Assembly: GCF_004210375.1 (NCBI RefSeq)
Contig: NC_134825.1
Location: 71,167,558-71,231,557 of the forward strand
From: Tachypleus tridentatus
Taxonomy: Eukaryota > Arthropoda > Merostomata > Xiphosura > Limulidae
Length of the DNA stretch: 64,000 nt
Reading direction: 5' to 3'
The position numbers and the translations under genes are program-made. Below the pieces are notes generated by a model that searched no databases, was not told where the DNA came from, and was given only the letters and a program-made list of their open reading frames with translations. This document shows, in pieces, positions 37,679-50,830 of this stretch (position 1 is its first letter; the number at the start of each line of letters is the position of its first letter).

Positions 37679-39145
37679 TTAATTTATATTTTGATATTTA
37701 AAGCCATTGCGAATACACTCAGTACATATATTCGCGTAATAATAAAAAAAAATACAATAAGGAAGTTTGCGAGTATGCTTTTTATATAAGTGAAAGAAAT
37801 GATAAGCTAATTATGTTATTATGATACAAAATATATTATAGTCTGATCCTTACTACAAATATAAGTTTTTTTTACTTTTCATTTTGTAATTTGCCTGTAT
37901 GAGACGTGTCCAGCAACGGTCAGTTGTAACCTCTCTTTATTAACTGAAGATGACTTAAGAAGGTCGAGAGTTATTCTGTATGTTATTTTAATTAAAGTTT
38001 TAATGCTCATACGAGCCGTATTTAGAATACGTTGAAATCCTATTAGTTTTGAAGATAATGGTACCTTATGCAAGATATTGAATGGTTGGAATCGTACTTA
38101 ATAATATTAAAAGTACAAGTATATTATTTTCAAACAAACTCTCATTCTGCGTGATACTGAATACATTTTTTTTTCATCCCACACTATGAGATTTACATTT
38201 ACAATATATGTAAGCAGTGACTGGTTTATTTCTAACTTCCTATTCTCAGAACTTAGAAAGAAAGATGAACATTTTTGTATATAAACAAATAAAGTTTTTA
38301 AAATACTTTATAAACCTTTTCTATATGAAACAGAGTCTACATTATTAAATATCACGGAGTCTGCAAATCTGTACATAAACAAAGTTTCTGAAATCGAAGA
38401 CAGCTGATAAATGTGAAATCATAATTACGTATATACAGAGAAATGATACCATCAGTATTCTACCAATACTTTAAGTTATAAATCGTTTGCAAGTATTATG
38501 GAACTCAAGGCTAAACTTACTTTGCAGAAATGACATTAAGTAACAATTTGACTTTTGATCATAACGAATTTCAGTAAGTTAGATATTTTGTTGATAAAGT
38601 TTCGAATTTCATAAGTATTCTGACAAATTTTTCAGTGACTTTGTGTCGTCTCTGGACGTCAGTAGATAGAAAGTGCTGGAAAACAGTGAGCTTAATAGTT
38701 AAATAAAATGTATCGCTATCATCAATGTTTGTGAAAATCTAAGGTACCTTAGCACTATCGTACTAGTATGCGAGTTTTGGAAATCTGTCAAGTTGTTTGT
38801 TAAGGATGTATCGATTATATAATCTTTTGATGTTTATGCTGCCATCTTTTGGATTTTGTATGTACTTATAATACACAAACTGAACAGAATTATTGTATTA
38901 AATTGAAAGAGAAAATTAAAAGGTGAAAGAGATATAATTTTATACACAGTATCTTTTGTTTCTGTTTGCAATTAACTTTCTTATGTTTTGCCTGAATTTT
39001 GTTTGTGTAATTCATAAGTAGCTAATTTCTGACCAAGGAAATTTATTTACGTAGATTAGCTATGTTAATTACTGGATATTATTTAGTTGTGATCTACGTA
39101 GATAGACTGGAATACCAACTTCAGGAGATAAGTTAAATAAACTGC
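37679..39145. other. Intergenic, nothing recognised
   Basis: Strongly AT-rich, no coding or repeat signal seen. Confidence 0.5.
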
Positions 39146-39345
39146 GTAACCGTCCCTAATGTAGTCATCATCACCCACCGACAATTCTTGGTTTACTTTA
39201 TTCCCAAAGAATAGTGGGATTGAACATAACATTATAACGTCTCGAGGGCTTAAAGGGCGAGCAAGTTTGGTGTGACGGTGATTCAAACACACACAAGCTT
39301 CAGACTGTTAGTTGAGAGCCCTAACCACCTGACTATGCTGAGCCT
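39146..39345 (-). repeat. SINE family A, diverged
   Basis: Reverse copy, 3' part lost: ccgtccctaatgtagtcatc to accacctgactatgctgagc. Confidence 0.75.
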
Positions 39346-39669
39346 TATAATTTTTGAAATGCAATGTTTCATCACTTGAGTACCCTTATTGTTAGCGACA
39401 TTTTCGGCCATAAACCGAATAACATGTGACGTGCTTCGACTACCATAGATCCATATGCTGAGTTAATAATGGAAACTAATCTTTATAATAAAAATGTATA
39501 ACAATAATAAAAATTCGAAGTAATACAAATAGATATATTAAACATTCTACGTAATGAGATTTATAAAAGTAATATTAATGTTTTTTATGTATTATAATTT
39601 ATCTCGGTCAGGCCTCCAATTTATTAAGTTACTTATTATCATTTCAAATAGCCTAAAACTGAGTTAAAT

Positions 39670-39806
39670 TTTCGTGATGACGAGAAACCCACTTGAAGTA
39701 AAAATGTATCTCAATGTATATTAAAACTTGTATTAAAATAAAGTACAGAACAATGTTTCGACCTCCTTAGGTCATCTTCAGGTTAACAACTTTCTCTTTG
39801 TTAACC
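39670..39806. repeat. Hairpin-rich repeat, possibly tied to a Penelope-like element
   Basis: Three small structures in a row: tgatgacgagaaaccc (39,676-39,690); tttcgacctccttaggtcat (39,756 on), which on the minus strand reads CTGAAGA, a 5-base-pair stem, GAAAC; and a perfect 9-base-pair hairpin ggttaacaa / ttgttaacc (39,781-39,806). Minus-strand CTGA(N)GA-stem-GAAAC resembles a hammerhead ribozyme core, but one extra U follows CTGAAGA. The link to Penelope elements is from memory. Confidence 0.35.
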
Positions 39807-40390
39807 TTGACAAACAATAATATAATTTCTAATAAACAGTTATTACAAATAATGATTTTTATACAGAAGTTTTACAAACTTACAAGTAATATCGAGTATT
39901 TTATTTGGTCTGTAACCACGTATTTTATCGACGGTTCACAATAAGCGAATTAACTACGAGTTAATATAAATACACTTCGCTTATTAGGTAAATTAGTTTA
40001 TTCGAAATCTATTAATGTTCTTGGTCAAATATTTGTAGTTTCCAGATTAATAAGCGTTAATCACAGTTGTAGCTTTTGAGTTCTACAAATTACTAACTAC
40101 AGCAAATCAACAATGCATATTGTTTCTCGGCGCGTCAGTTTATAAACGTTAAAGCGTGATTCTAGAATTTTCTGTTGGCCCAACAACACGCTTGTGTTTT
40201 CATAAAACATATTTTTGAATCTTACAGTCTAGAATTTTATAGAAATTTAGGGAATAAGTGGGAATTTCTCAATACATATTTAATACTATTAAGTTACGTA
40301 CATTTTAAAATATATATTTAACTCAAACAAACACCAATATTAAAATATATATGTTAGTAAATCTGTTACACCTTCCTCCTTAGAGAATTG

Positions 40391-40516
40391 TCTCCCCCAC
40401 TGGTATAGCAGCGTGTTTACGGACTGACAGCGATATAAAACCAGTTTTGATACCCGTAGTTGACAGATCATAGATAGCCTATTGTGTAGCTTTGTATTTA
40501 ATTTCAAGGAAAGAAA
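40391..40516 (+). repeat. SINE family B
   Basis: tctcccccactggtatagca, cagttttgatacccgtagtt, attgtgtagctttgtattta. The head start resembles family C. Confidence 0.7.
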
Positions 40517-42000
40517 CCTGAGAGAATTAAAAATTGATGTTAAACAATTTTAAACTAAGATATGTATTAGTTTGTTATAACCAAAACTGATAGTCTCACA
40601 GTGTATCTCCACCGCAATGTGGATCCTACTTCTTTAGTCACCTGTAAAATCTAGGGTACGTTTTATATTCCACATTATGGCTGATACCCTGGGATCCTTT
40701 TACTTAGTCTAACATTTTTTAATTTTTATTTTGTTTTTGTTTCGGCTTATTTGTTATTATAACAAAGTAATATAATTATTCAAAGGTTTTGATTTGCTGT
40801 TTTTAACGAAGTCTTTTTTATTTTTTTTGGCTTAATTTATTAACTCTATCAGTATTAATATTTTTTAAATATATATATATGTATAGAAAACCACTCATTA
40901 AATATGATACATTATCAAATACTTATACAGCTTCAATAATCATAGCAGTATATAACGCAATTAATACAAATAACCTTATGATCATAAACTTATATAGCGC
41001 GTGAAAGTGCATCAGTACAAATGGTATATCTTTTTAGTAAGGTCCAATACAATCAATAGTTAGTCACATGACTGAGGAGTTCTTAAAAATATAAGGCAGG
41101 TTTTAAAGGAGGAAAATTAATTTTCTGGTTAAGTTTTCTGAATAATTGATAGGTATGACAGGTTTTACAAAATATCTTGCTTAATTTTCGGCTACAAGAA
41201 ATAGCTCTTAATTTTGTCACATGTCTTGTTGACACCTAGGTGACCTCCCATGGGAAGTTCATGAGCAATTTTTATCATTTAAGGATGATATACTTTAAGA
41301 ACACCGATTTGATAAACTACATGTGTTTCCATTTTCTTTTTTGAAACAATCGCAATTTGAAACTTTCTCTAGATCATCTTTTGGGGATGAATATTTAAAT
41401 AGTGAAGCAATCTGTGGATTCTTTTCTAGCAAACGGAACTTCACCACTTGAACTAGATTCTCACGCTTCTATTGTATCTAACAAAATGTGAGAAATAGAA
41501 TTGTAACAAATTCATTTGTAACACTTATATTTGGAAATCTAAAGATTTTAGATTGAAAGTGAAAATTTTCTGTTTCATTGGAACTTCGAACTTTGATGTT
41601 TAATTAAAGATGCTGTTATCTAACTCCAGACAATGTGCTTCATGTGTAGTTACATATATTTTTTTTCTCCAGAGTAAGTACTGGTAAATAAATGTGTTCA
41701 GGAGATTCAGGAAAACATTGATAATTATGTACCGGAATACCATCAATATATCTACAAACGCTACCAAAGTGCAAGGTTATCTCACAGTTTTTTTCCCCCA
41801 CTAAGATTTGTTACATACGAACATTAGAGTTCGCATAATTATTAACCTGTAACTTTTGGGCTGAAGTTATAATTTCCCTGAATTTGTTAAAAGACATGTC
41901 TGAATTGCACAAATGTTGTGAAGTACGTACATAGCTTGCACGAATTTAGTTAGTGTAAAACAGTGGTACTTTTTATGAAAGTCGCTCTCATAAAAACACA
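40517..42000. other. Intergenic; nothing recognised with confidence
   Basis: AT-rich. 41.0-41.7 kb reads in the style of old retroelement sequence (minus-strand fragments), but I found no diagnostic motif. Confidence 0.35.
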
Positions 42001-42230
42001 GGCCTGGCAGGGCCAGGTGGTTAAGGCACTCGACTTGTAATCCGAGGGTCACGGGTTTGAATCCCCTCCACATAAAACATGTTACTTTCAGCCGTGAGGT
42101 CGTTATAATGTGATGGTCAATCCCATTATTCGTTGGTAAGAGAGTAGCCCAAGAGTTGGCGGTGGGTGGTGATGAATAGCTGCCTTACTTCTAGTCTTAC
42201 ACTGCTAAATTAGGGACGGCTAACGAAACA
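42001..42230 (+). repeat. SINE family A, 3'-truncated
   Basis: Sense copy from ggcctggcagggccaggtgg to aaattagggacggctaacga. It ends before the tail. Confidence 0.87.
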
Positions 42231-43049
42231 TCAACTAAGTTCGGAAACAATATTAGGCATCATGACAAAATTGAAATTCAACGTGCGTGATTTATTCAAT
42301 TATACACAGTCAAAAATTCGCTTTTCTTAACAAAGTGGAGACTAATTACAGGAACCTTTATAAAGACACCTTGCAAGCATAAGTTTAGTAAAATAAAAAT
42401 TATAAGAGTTAGTAAGAAACAAATGGTTTTGCGATAAAAAACATTTTTGTTGCAAAAAATAGCTGGATAAAGGGCTGTCAAGTGGCTCTACAACAATAAG
42501 ATAGATACTCATGCAGAGATATAGATCACGCCGCTTGTAAAGCGAAGGAGCCAAAGTGAATTTTAAAAGTTTCTTCAAAGCAATGGAAGTTTAGGCTAAA
42601 ATTAAGGTTTACAAACGTGTTTGGTGAGTCGTGATAAAATATTTGGAAATTACAAGTTGATCACAGTGTGCACGTTTTTGGACTACTTTTTATGAGCTTC
42701 TGAAATACCTTCAAGGGGACGAGGGGTTGATTTGACTTTCCATTCTTGACACAGGAGGAGCTTCTTGTTCGAAAATCAGTTGACATCAGATGTGATGTAC
42801 AAGGTAAAAGTACTCACAAATTTAAGAAGAGCATTTCATGCAATAAACCTTAAGGATAAAAATCATTGCTTAGAGAACAGTTTTAATGTAGTGTTGAAAA
42901 TAATTTCCAAGTTTCTGTAGTAACGCTGTCTTTCTAGCGCTATACCATTTTTTTTTATCTATTTTGATGCAGTGCTAAAAGTAATTGGTAAATATCCATT
43001 GTAACGTTGTTTTTTTCAGCGCCACAGCGATATTTTTTATATAGTGTTA

Positions 43050-43308
43050 GTTTGGTTTGTTTTGAGTTACGCGCAAAGTTACTCGAGGGCTATCTGCGCC
43101 AGCCGTTCCTAATTTGGACTAGAGGGAAGGCAGCTAGTCATCACCACCCACCGCCAACTCTTGGACTACTCTTTTACCAACGAATAGTGAGATTGACCAT
43201 CACATAATAATGCCCCCACGGCTGAAATGGCAAGCATATTTGGTGTGACGGGGATTCGAACCCGCGATCCTCGGATTACGAGTCAGTGCCTGAAACCTGG
43301 CCATGCAG
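43050..43308 (-). repeat. SINE family A
   Basis: Reverse copy with a small deletion at ttggactagag and a damaged head (gtgcctgaaacctggccatg). Confidence 0.87.
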
Positions 43309-43887
43309 TGTTGAAATAATTGTTAAATTCCCGTAATAACATTGCCTTTCTAGCACTAAATCAGGTATTTCTATCGAGTCATATGACTTATTTTATTCTT
43401 GTTCGAAACACACAGTGATCTAATTGTACAACGAAACAAGCATTGCTAGCTAACAAAACATTGTAGATGTTTGTGATTTCCCCGCAGCATACATCATGTC
43501 TCTGGAACTTTTGGCCAGTTTAAGTTAGAAAGGCTTTCCTAAACTCCTGTAACATTAATAAGAAAAAAGTAAAAAGCAGGCTTATTGCCAACGTCTGTAT
43601 ACTTTCACGCTTTACATATACTACTCACGCCATATGACGTAGACATCTGGTAAAACTGGCATACATTACATGAAGGGAAGACAAAGCGCACAAAAAGTTG
43701 TTTGTAATTGATCAAAGCAACAGAGCGTTGTATAAAGACAGCCTTAATATTAATATCGCTGTATTAAAATACTTATATTACACCAATTACATGTTTAAAT
43801 TTTAGTTTAATATGAATCATACCATATTCATAACTTATAAATTAACTTTAAAATGCTGTATTGTGGTTGAAAACACAATTTCCGTCT

Positions 43888-44140
43888 CTATAGGAGCTCA
43901 CGGATATACTGTTTGATCCACCATCCCTGACATTGTTTTCGACAGGATATACCACCATTTCGAACTCCAAAGAATAATGATGTTAACGTACGGTTACCAA
44001 AGTTGTTTTGGTACACACAAAAAGCATACGGTTCATTATCTTTCGGTTCAATCAAGATGCGGGTTTCTGTGATGATCATGTTGAACAGTTTTTTTGTCTT
44101 CTCTGGTGGACAAAGTGCTTCATGGAACCGAATCTAAATT
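43888..44140 (-). pseudogene. Unassigned open frame in a CpG-dense patch
   Basis: Minus strand: an open frame from about 44,133 to 43,888, beginning after a TAG that could be a splice acceptor (caatttag/attcgg), and reading IEPKDNEPYAFCVYQNNFGN, then RTLTSLFFGVRNGG and WWIKQYIREL. The residue mix looks protein-like, and the frame continues open upstream beyond the stop to 44,325. I do not recognise it. It could be an exon or a decayed gene piece, or chance; the CpG-dense setting could also mean a promoter. Confidence 0.2.
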
Positions 44141-45854
44141 GTGTATTTTAGATCAGAACATGCGACGCACGTCGACCGTTCGACAGATACTGAACGTGAT
44201 CGGGCTATATTCTGACAGATTAACGCATACGTGTTTTCTTGTATTCGAAAATACGTTTTCATTCCCACATACCAGAAAGCACACTTTATAGTTACAACAA
44301 ACCTTATTACTGAATAAAGTTGCACAATGGACTATCTGGGATCTACCCACCGCAAGGAACGAAACTCGAGTTTTAACATTATAATCATCTCGAACTTAAC
44401 GGCAGAGTCCAATGCAGGGGACCAATAAGGATCACGATTCTTTCACTTTATTCTACGAACCTACGAGTGAGAGTAAAAGGAATGTTACCGAGAAGGCCTT
44501 CTGCACATTACTACGGATCACTAGGTCGGCTGATATGACAGTAGTGGTTTGATTTGTTTTGAAGCGTAATTTTGAACACTTTCTTAGCCACCTTAATGCA
44601 TTAATCAGAAGTTCACATTCAACGTCTCTTCAAACTATTTCATATAATTCCAACAAACATAACTTTTGAATTTGTGAAGTGTCAATCAAATATACTGTAT
44701 AAAAAATACAATTGAAAATAGCTTAGGACAATACACCACAATGTTCAATATGGAATGCAAAAATGGTAAACTTTGCTCAATATCTCATACCAGACGTATT
44801 AACATAAACAGGAAAATTTGTACAATTCCCAAATAAACAAGTAGTTGCCTTTGAACTGGTTACGACACGAAAGAAAATAAGGTTTATTATTGATTTTTAT
44901 TTCAATTTTCAATGTAGTATAATAAAGGTTTTAGCCTCACTGTACAAATGATGATTTCAATTGCACAAAAATGTCGAATTTGAAAATGTAACCCTTTGTA
45001 TCAGCAATTACTAGAAAACATGGGTTTTATAATCATTAATAATTTGTTCTCGTTCTCTCATTTTATAGTTATAGCGCTTAAAAAACAAAACAAAAAATTA
45101 CTCCCACTTCTCAGTTTTTCTGCTGGTCTTACAATTCTACCTCCAACTGAGGTTTTTCAAATCAAACTTGATTACGAGTAATTTTAACTAATTACTGAAG
45201 TTTGGTTTACATATCTACTTTTATTGTCCATTACAAGAGTGTGCGAAGTTGAAGCCTTCTAGTTTTGCAATGAGTGGCTTAACTCCGATTTCCTCACTTC
45301 AGGTGACATGATGAGTTGCTTGAAGCAACATAGCCAGAAGTATGATCGACCCATAATTGTTCATCGAGCCTGCCATGCTAAAGATTGTGTCCACAGCACT
45401 GAGCAGTGATAATGTGTAACAGCGCAATTATTTTGATGTGAAAGCAAAACAACAACATAAAAGAAACTGTTTGGTCTCAGTGTTATTGCCAAATATTCTA
45501 CAGATATGAATTTTCGTTGATTGTGACTCATCGTAAAAAAACAATAAAAATATAAAGATATATTTTATAGGAACACTGCTTTATGATGGATGTTCAAAAA
45601 CGCCCGTTTCATTTCCCTTAAACAACAGAGCAATTGTTTTTAAAACCAAGACAGTATTCGTTACCAAAAATTTGTTTTTGATTAAGCCATGAAGGTTTTT
45701 ATCATTCATGTTTAATTCATCTCATTTTGAATTCAGAGATTGTCTTATTATAAAATAAATGTTTCGTACTTTAAATATTCACAAGCACAGAATACATTAG
45801 AAAAAACATACCTTGTTCTTTAAAACCAAATTTTAATTGAAGCAGTGGCCAGAT

Positions 45855-45960
45855 GTATTTGTTTTAAGAGCAAGAACACTGAGCTTTCTGTTATGTCCAC
45901 TGTGAGATATTGAACCCAAGATTTTAATGTTGTAAGTTTGTACACTTACTGTTGTTTCAT
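45855..45960 (-). repeat. Diverged SINE of family B or C
   Basis: gagctttctgttatgtccac, gagatattgaacccaagatt, gtaagtttgtacacttactg: a decayed reverse tRNA-like head. Confidence 0.45.
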
Positions 45961-45966
45961 TTATAG

Positions 45967-46240
45967 GGTTTTTTTTTAATTTTGCGTAAAGCTACACAAG
46001 GGTTATTTGTGCTAGCCGTCCCTAATTTAGTAGTGTAAGACTAGAGGGAAGGCAATTTGTCATCAACACCCACCCCAAATTCTTGGGCTACTCTTTTACC
46101 AACAAATAGTGGGATTGGCCATCACATTATAATGCTCCCATGGCTGATAGGGCAAGCAATATTTGGTGTGATGGGGATTCGAACCAGCGACCCTTGGATT
46201 ACGAGTCGAATGCTTTAACCACCTGGCGATGCCTGGCCCA
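45967..46240 (-). repeat. SINE family A, last copy before the CpG-poor domain
   Basis: Reverse copy, aattttgcgtaaagctacac to acctggcgatgcctggccca. No further family A copy is seen from here to 64,000. Confidence 0.88.
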
Positions 46241-46249
46241 TTGAAAGGG

Positions 46250-49200
46250 AAACTATCAGATATGCAAGATATTTTTTAAAAAAATTAAGAAAACTAGATT
46301 TCAGCACAGGACAACAGTAATAGAAAAATATCGGAAAAAGAAATACAAGTACATCAATAACTACTGTGATAACAAGAAAAGAAATTGTCTACAATGTGTT
46401 TTCTAATGCTACTTTTATTCTTGTACAAAATGTCATTACACATATAATATAGTGCTTTTCAACAAACAGGACGGAAATGCATATGTCAAGTTACTTTGAA
46501 AAATCTTAAAGAAAGAAAATGGTACAGACAGGAATGTTATGTTTTATATCAGTCCTTACCATATGTTGATTTTTACTTTAAAAATAATGTTATCACTATA
46601 CATAAATGAAGAGTTCAAATCATTATATATATAGTTCCAATAAATCAATATATAACCTATATAAATCTAGTTCAAAACAATTTCAAACCTACTCCATACT
46701 TCCTTAAGTATATATATTTTTTTTCAGTTTGATTTTCATACGTAAAAGTATTATGCTTCAACTATTTCCTGTTTGGCTAAAGTATAAATAATGAAAAACA
46801 CTTCAGGACAGAATAACGTATATAATGGGCTGTATTGTACTTCACTGCTTGGCACAGAACCAAAAAATAAGCTAATTGACATTATTAAATTTCTAGGGTA
46901 ATTGTGTAGGTGAATTTTAGGTATAGAGCTGATTGAACATGTCAGTATGTAGTTTTTCTTTAAAAACATTTAAGTACCATCAATCTCACTACAGCTTCAA
47001 ACTAATAAAAATAGAAGGTTTTTTTAAGAATACACATGTCTGTCACATGTTTTATGTGAATATTATGAAACAGCTAAAGAATCTCATGTCCTTATCCTAT
47101 ACTAATATCACAAAGAGAGAGACCATTTGCAAAGGATGACCTGTCAACCTTGTGCAGCTGTTCTCCAATCATATTGAAACAAACTGAACAGATAGTCTAC
47201 TGTAACCTAAAAAAATAGTCAAAATAGATTAAAAACAATGGTGGTTTACAATAATCTAATGTTATTTATATTGTAAAGCCATTATGGTTAAAAATATCTG
47301 GTCAAAACAGATTATAAAACAAGGTAAAATGAAAGTACAATGTTTGGGAAACATTCAGCAGAGGAGTAAAGTCACTAATAGTAGGTTATTTTGTATAAAG
47401 TCAATAATTTCTGTTTTTAAGTACAAGAAACAAGAAAGTTTCAACTTCAGGCAGAGCAAACACAAACTGAAAAAATCAAGTAAGAATTAAAAACAGAAGA
47501 GACACAAATGATATAAGAAAATGCACTTGACAATAGTAGAATATTATAATGTTTCAATGAACATTTATCATTAACATATATTCAAACATTTTAAAACTTT
47601 TGATTACACAGAAACACAAATAGTACAGAGGTTGCATGTTATACTAAGCAAACAATATTCAATGATTAATAGTTAAAAAGGTCAAAGATATTTGTATGTA
47701 ATAAAACAAAATGGTGAAATAAATATACATGTGAAATCAATGCAATTTAAGTAATACTGGTAAAAACAACCACTTTTATTTCTAAAAATCCTTTACAATT
47801 AAATAGTTGTATAATTCTGTTATCAATTACATATTTAAAAAAAAATGTGTGATAGAAAGAGATGTCATTTATATCATTACAAATAGATAATAACACACAC
47901 TTAGAAACAAGGCCAACAATGAGCACATTTTTCATATATAAGAATCTGCTGATAAACAGACTGAGGTGAATTTAATTAGAATGATGAGAGCTGTAAATTT
48001 ACTGATGACTGATGAACTGGAAGCATTATTTGTTGATCAGCACAAATAAAATTTGATTACATTGCTACGTTTTAAACTTTTAACTTTTGAATTGAGAAGA
48101 GAATTTTTGAAAACTTTTTTTTATCTTCTAAGCGTGACAATAGATGAATTAAATTTTTTCTCTTTTCAAAGAAATCCATAAATGAAACATTAAAAACAGG
48201 TTGCTTACAAATTTCCTGAATAACTAACACGATATACCTAAATTATGGAAAAATATTGCTAAAAATAATTAATCTACATAAGATGTTATGTTTCAAAAAT
48301 TATTTTATTCTAAAAATAAATAAAAAATAAGATTGTATATATGTCCTTCAACAATGTAGTGTTATTAAATTTTGATAAATGCTCACAAAATAATACTAAC
48401 TGTGCAAGCATAAGAGAAACTAATTAGCCATTTAGGACAAAATGAATCATTAGCACTAAATAAATTAATATAGTGTGCTTGACATACTATAATGTATTTC
48501 CCTTTATTTCAATAATGAATACTTAGAATTTATTTTAATAATCAAGTTGCTGATGTTTGTAACTCAGGAAAACAGAAATACAAGATTTCTAAACTGAGAT
48601 ATTCTGGTAAAACTTAAACATGAAAAAAGCAACTGTATCTTTAAAGTACAAAAAAATTCCACAAGCATAGTTTATATTTCCAGAATTAAAAACAATTAAC
48701 AAGCTTTCCTTGTTAGTATCAATCTTTCAAGCATTAAATAAAAAATAACTTGACAACATCATGATAAAATTGAAAACACAAGGTTAAGTAAACCATATGA
48801 TAATCTGGGAGTATTCCACAGTGTATAATTACTAGTCAGGATGAACAGAAATATTATTTAATTGATTGCCAGCTATTTGTACTTAGATGAAAGCAACAAA
48901 AGAATTATGCTAGACTTTTGTTTTTAATAAAAGAATAAAATAAAAATCTGAGGAATATTGTTGAACACATTTTAACACCAGACCCTTCAACATGCCAGCA
49001 TGCATTAGGTCTTCCATCCATTTTCAAAAGGCACACTAAAATTCTGTGGTTCTATGTACTACTTCAAAGTCAAAACAGAAAATAAAAATACAACGTTTTC
49101 ATAAAAATAACAAATAATAGCTTTACACATTTAAACCAACAAAAATCGTGCGAATAACAAAATAATTTCTTCAGATAAGGTGTAAGAATTGTGTTTACAA

Positions 49201-50309
49201 CTTTAGCATGATGACACTTCTTTAAAAACAACTTGAATAATAAAATACTTTATCAGTGCCAGCACTGTTTTATAGCACTTTAAAATATCAAAGTAGAATA
49301 CAACCTCTCAATGAACATTCTGATAAAGAGATATCAACTTCAGTGTGTATATATACAGTGTGAAAAAGCCATGTTTTTATTCATGGAAAACTTTTAAGTA
49401 ACTCAGCAATTTTTTACCATTACATAAGAAACCTATTTACAAATACTTGTGATCATGAAATAGAAAATGATCATTCTAGAAACATATACTGGAAGGAAAC
49501 CTACAACCTTTGTACTAAGACCAAAGAACATGACAGAACACACAATTATCTTCCAAGTTGTTGAAGAGTAATCATTATCAATTTTCAAACACATTGATGA
49601 TAAAAATACCAAAACATTTTCCCCTTTATAATAAAAAAAAACTAACTTTTTTCTATAATAATAGCCTTATTAATTTGTTACCTTGAAAAATTTTCTGAAA
49701 ATTAAGTGTTTATGCATTAACATATGCATTCTATCTTTTCTACTTTTGATTTGGAACACTTAAAAATTTTCATAAATAATATTTACTCAAATTCTTGTTT
49801 TAAAAGTGAATAAAAATGAAGCACTTAAACCAAAATAAAATGATTTTTTACCATAAGTAAGAGGCTGAACAAAAATGAAATGTATATCTAAACATACATG
49901 TAAATTTCTATAATATGGTATTACAATGAGCCAACTCAAAAGTTACCAGACAGTATAACAACACATTTAAATCAGCTAACTGAATATCCAACCCAAATTT
50001 CATAATACAGAATAATGTCAATTAATACAGACTGAATGTAATAATTATCACAACATTATCACATTTTTTCCCCCAATCTTTGTCAAGATGTACAAACTTA
50101 GCCCTTAGTCACTAACATTAATTCTCTTAATTTACCATTCTCTCAAACCTAAACTTATAATCCATTTTCTACCTGAAAGCCTTGCAACCAATTAAAATTC
50201 ATTCTAGGACCTAAGCATGACTATCACCAGCTCTGTAAATTTGCTGTTAACATCATACAGCAATCAGTCATTATAGCCAACTACATACAAGGTCTGTTTA
50301 AGATGATGC
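46250..50309 (-). other. CpG-depleted stretch downstream of Rab32-like stop; possible long 3' UTR
   Basis: About 4 kb without any recognised coding exon. It is strikingly poor in CG (none seen from 46,819 to 48,067) and free of SINEs. It may be a long 3' untranslated region or transcribed flank of the Rab gene, or part of another unseen methylated gene. Many minus-strand AATAAA-type hexamers make the end impossible to place. Confidence 0.35.
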
Positions 50310-50440
50310 TCATGTTCCACAACATTTCACCTTTTTATAACTGGGTTTATGAGTGAGGCTGATATGATTGTGTCCCTTTGGATGATTGAAATCAGATCTT
50401 TGGTAGATGATTTTCTCAACAAGATATTCAATGGCTTCAT
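50310..50440 (-). CDS. RAB32: Rab32-like last coding exon: C-terminal helix and CC motif
   Basis: After acceptor CTATTACAG the frame gives DEAIEYLVEKII (matching EEAARFLVEKIL of Rab32), a variable His-rich tail, and KVKCCGT before TGA at 50,310-50,312. The paired Cys two residues from the end is a Rab prenylation type. The 3' untranslated region follows. Confidence 0.92.
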
Positions 50441-50795
50441 CTGTAATAGTTGTCAGCTTTTAATAACTAACATATACAATATTTTGTTAAAGCTTGATCA
50501 AAACTAACAGATCATTTTGGATAGTGTTTGGGACTGTGGTCAGTGTGAATAAAAATAGTAGTTTTCATTTAGTAATTAAGTCATTTTTGTTTCAAATAAC
50601 ACTTTCTCAGATATATTGTGACCCAATGGATTGAAAAAATTATAATAGCAACTGGTAATAAAGAAACAGGACACTAATTTCATCAGCTGAAATAATAAAC
50701 ATAAAAACTGTAAAGTAATGTCTAAAAATTATGTTACAAGATATCTAAACAATTATATGTTATTCTGTGAAGCTTTCTAAATTGGTTTTAAATTA

Positions 50796-50830
<35 letters not shown>

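Noticed and set aside
16105-46240. tRNA genes at the SINE heads
   Set aside because: The heads have A- and B-box-like motifs and a CGT-like anticodon position, but they run straight into the SINE body in many dispersed copies. They are repeat parts, not tRNA genes.
50790-50830. Repeats as a CRISPR array or other spaced array
   Set aside because: Simple TA/CA microsatellite; no spaced direct repeats of CRISPR type occur anywhere in the window, and the DNA is animal.
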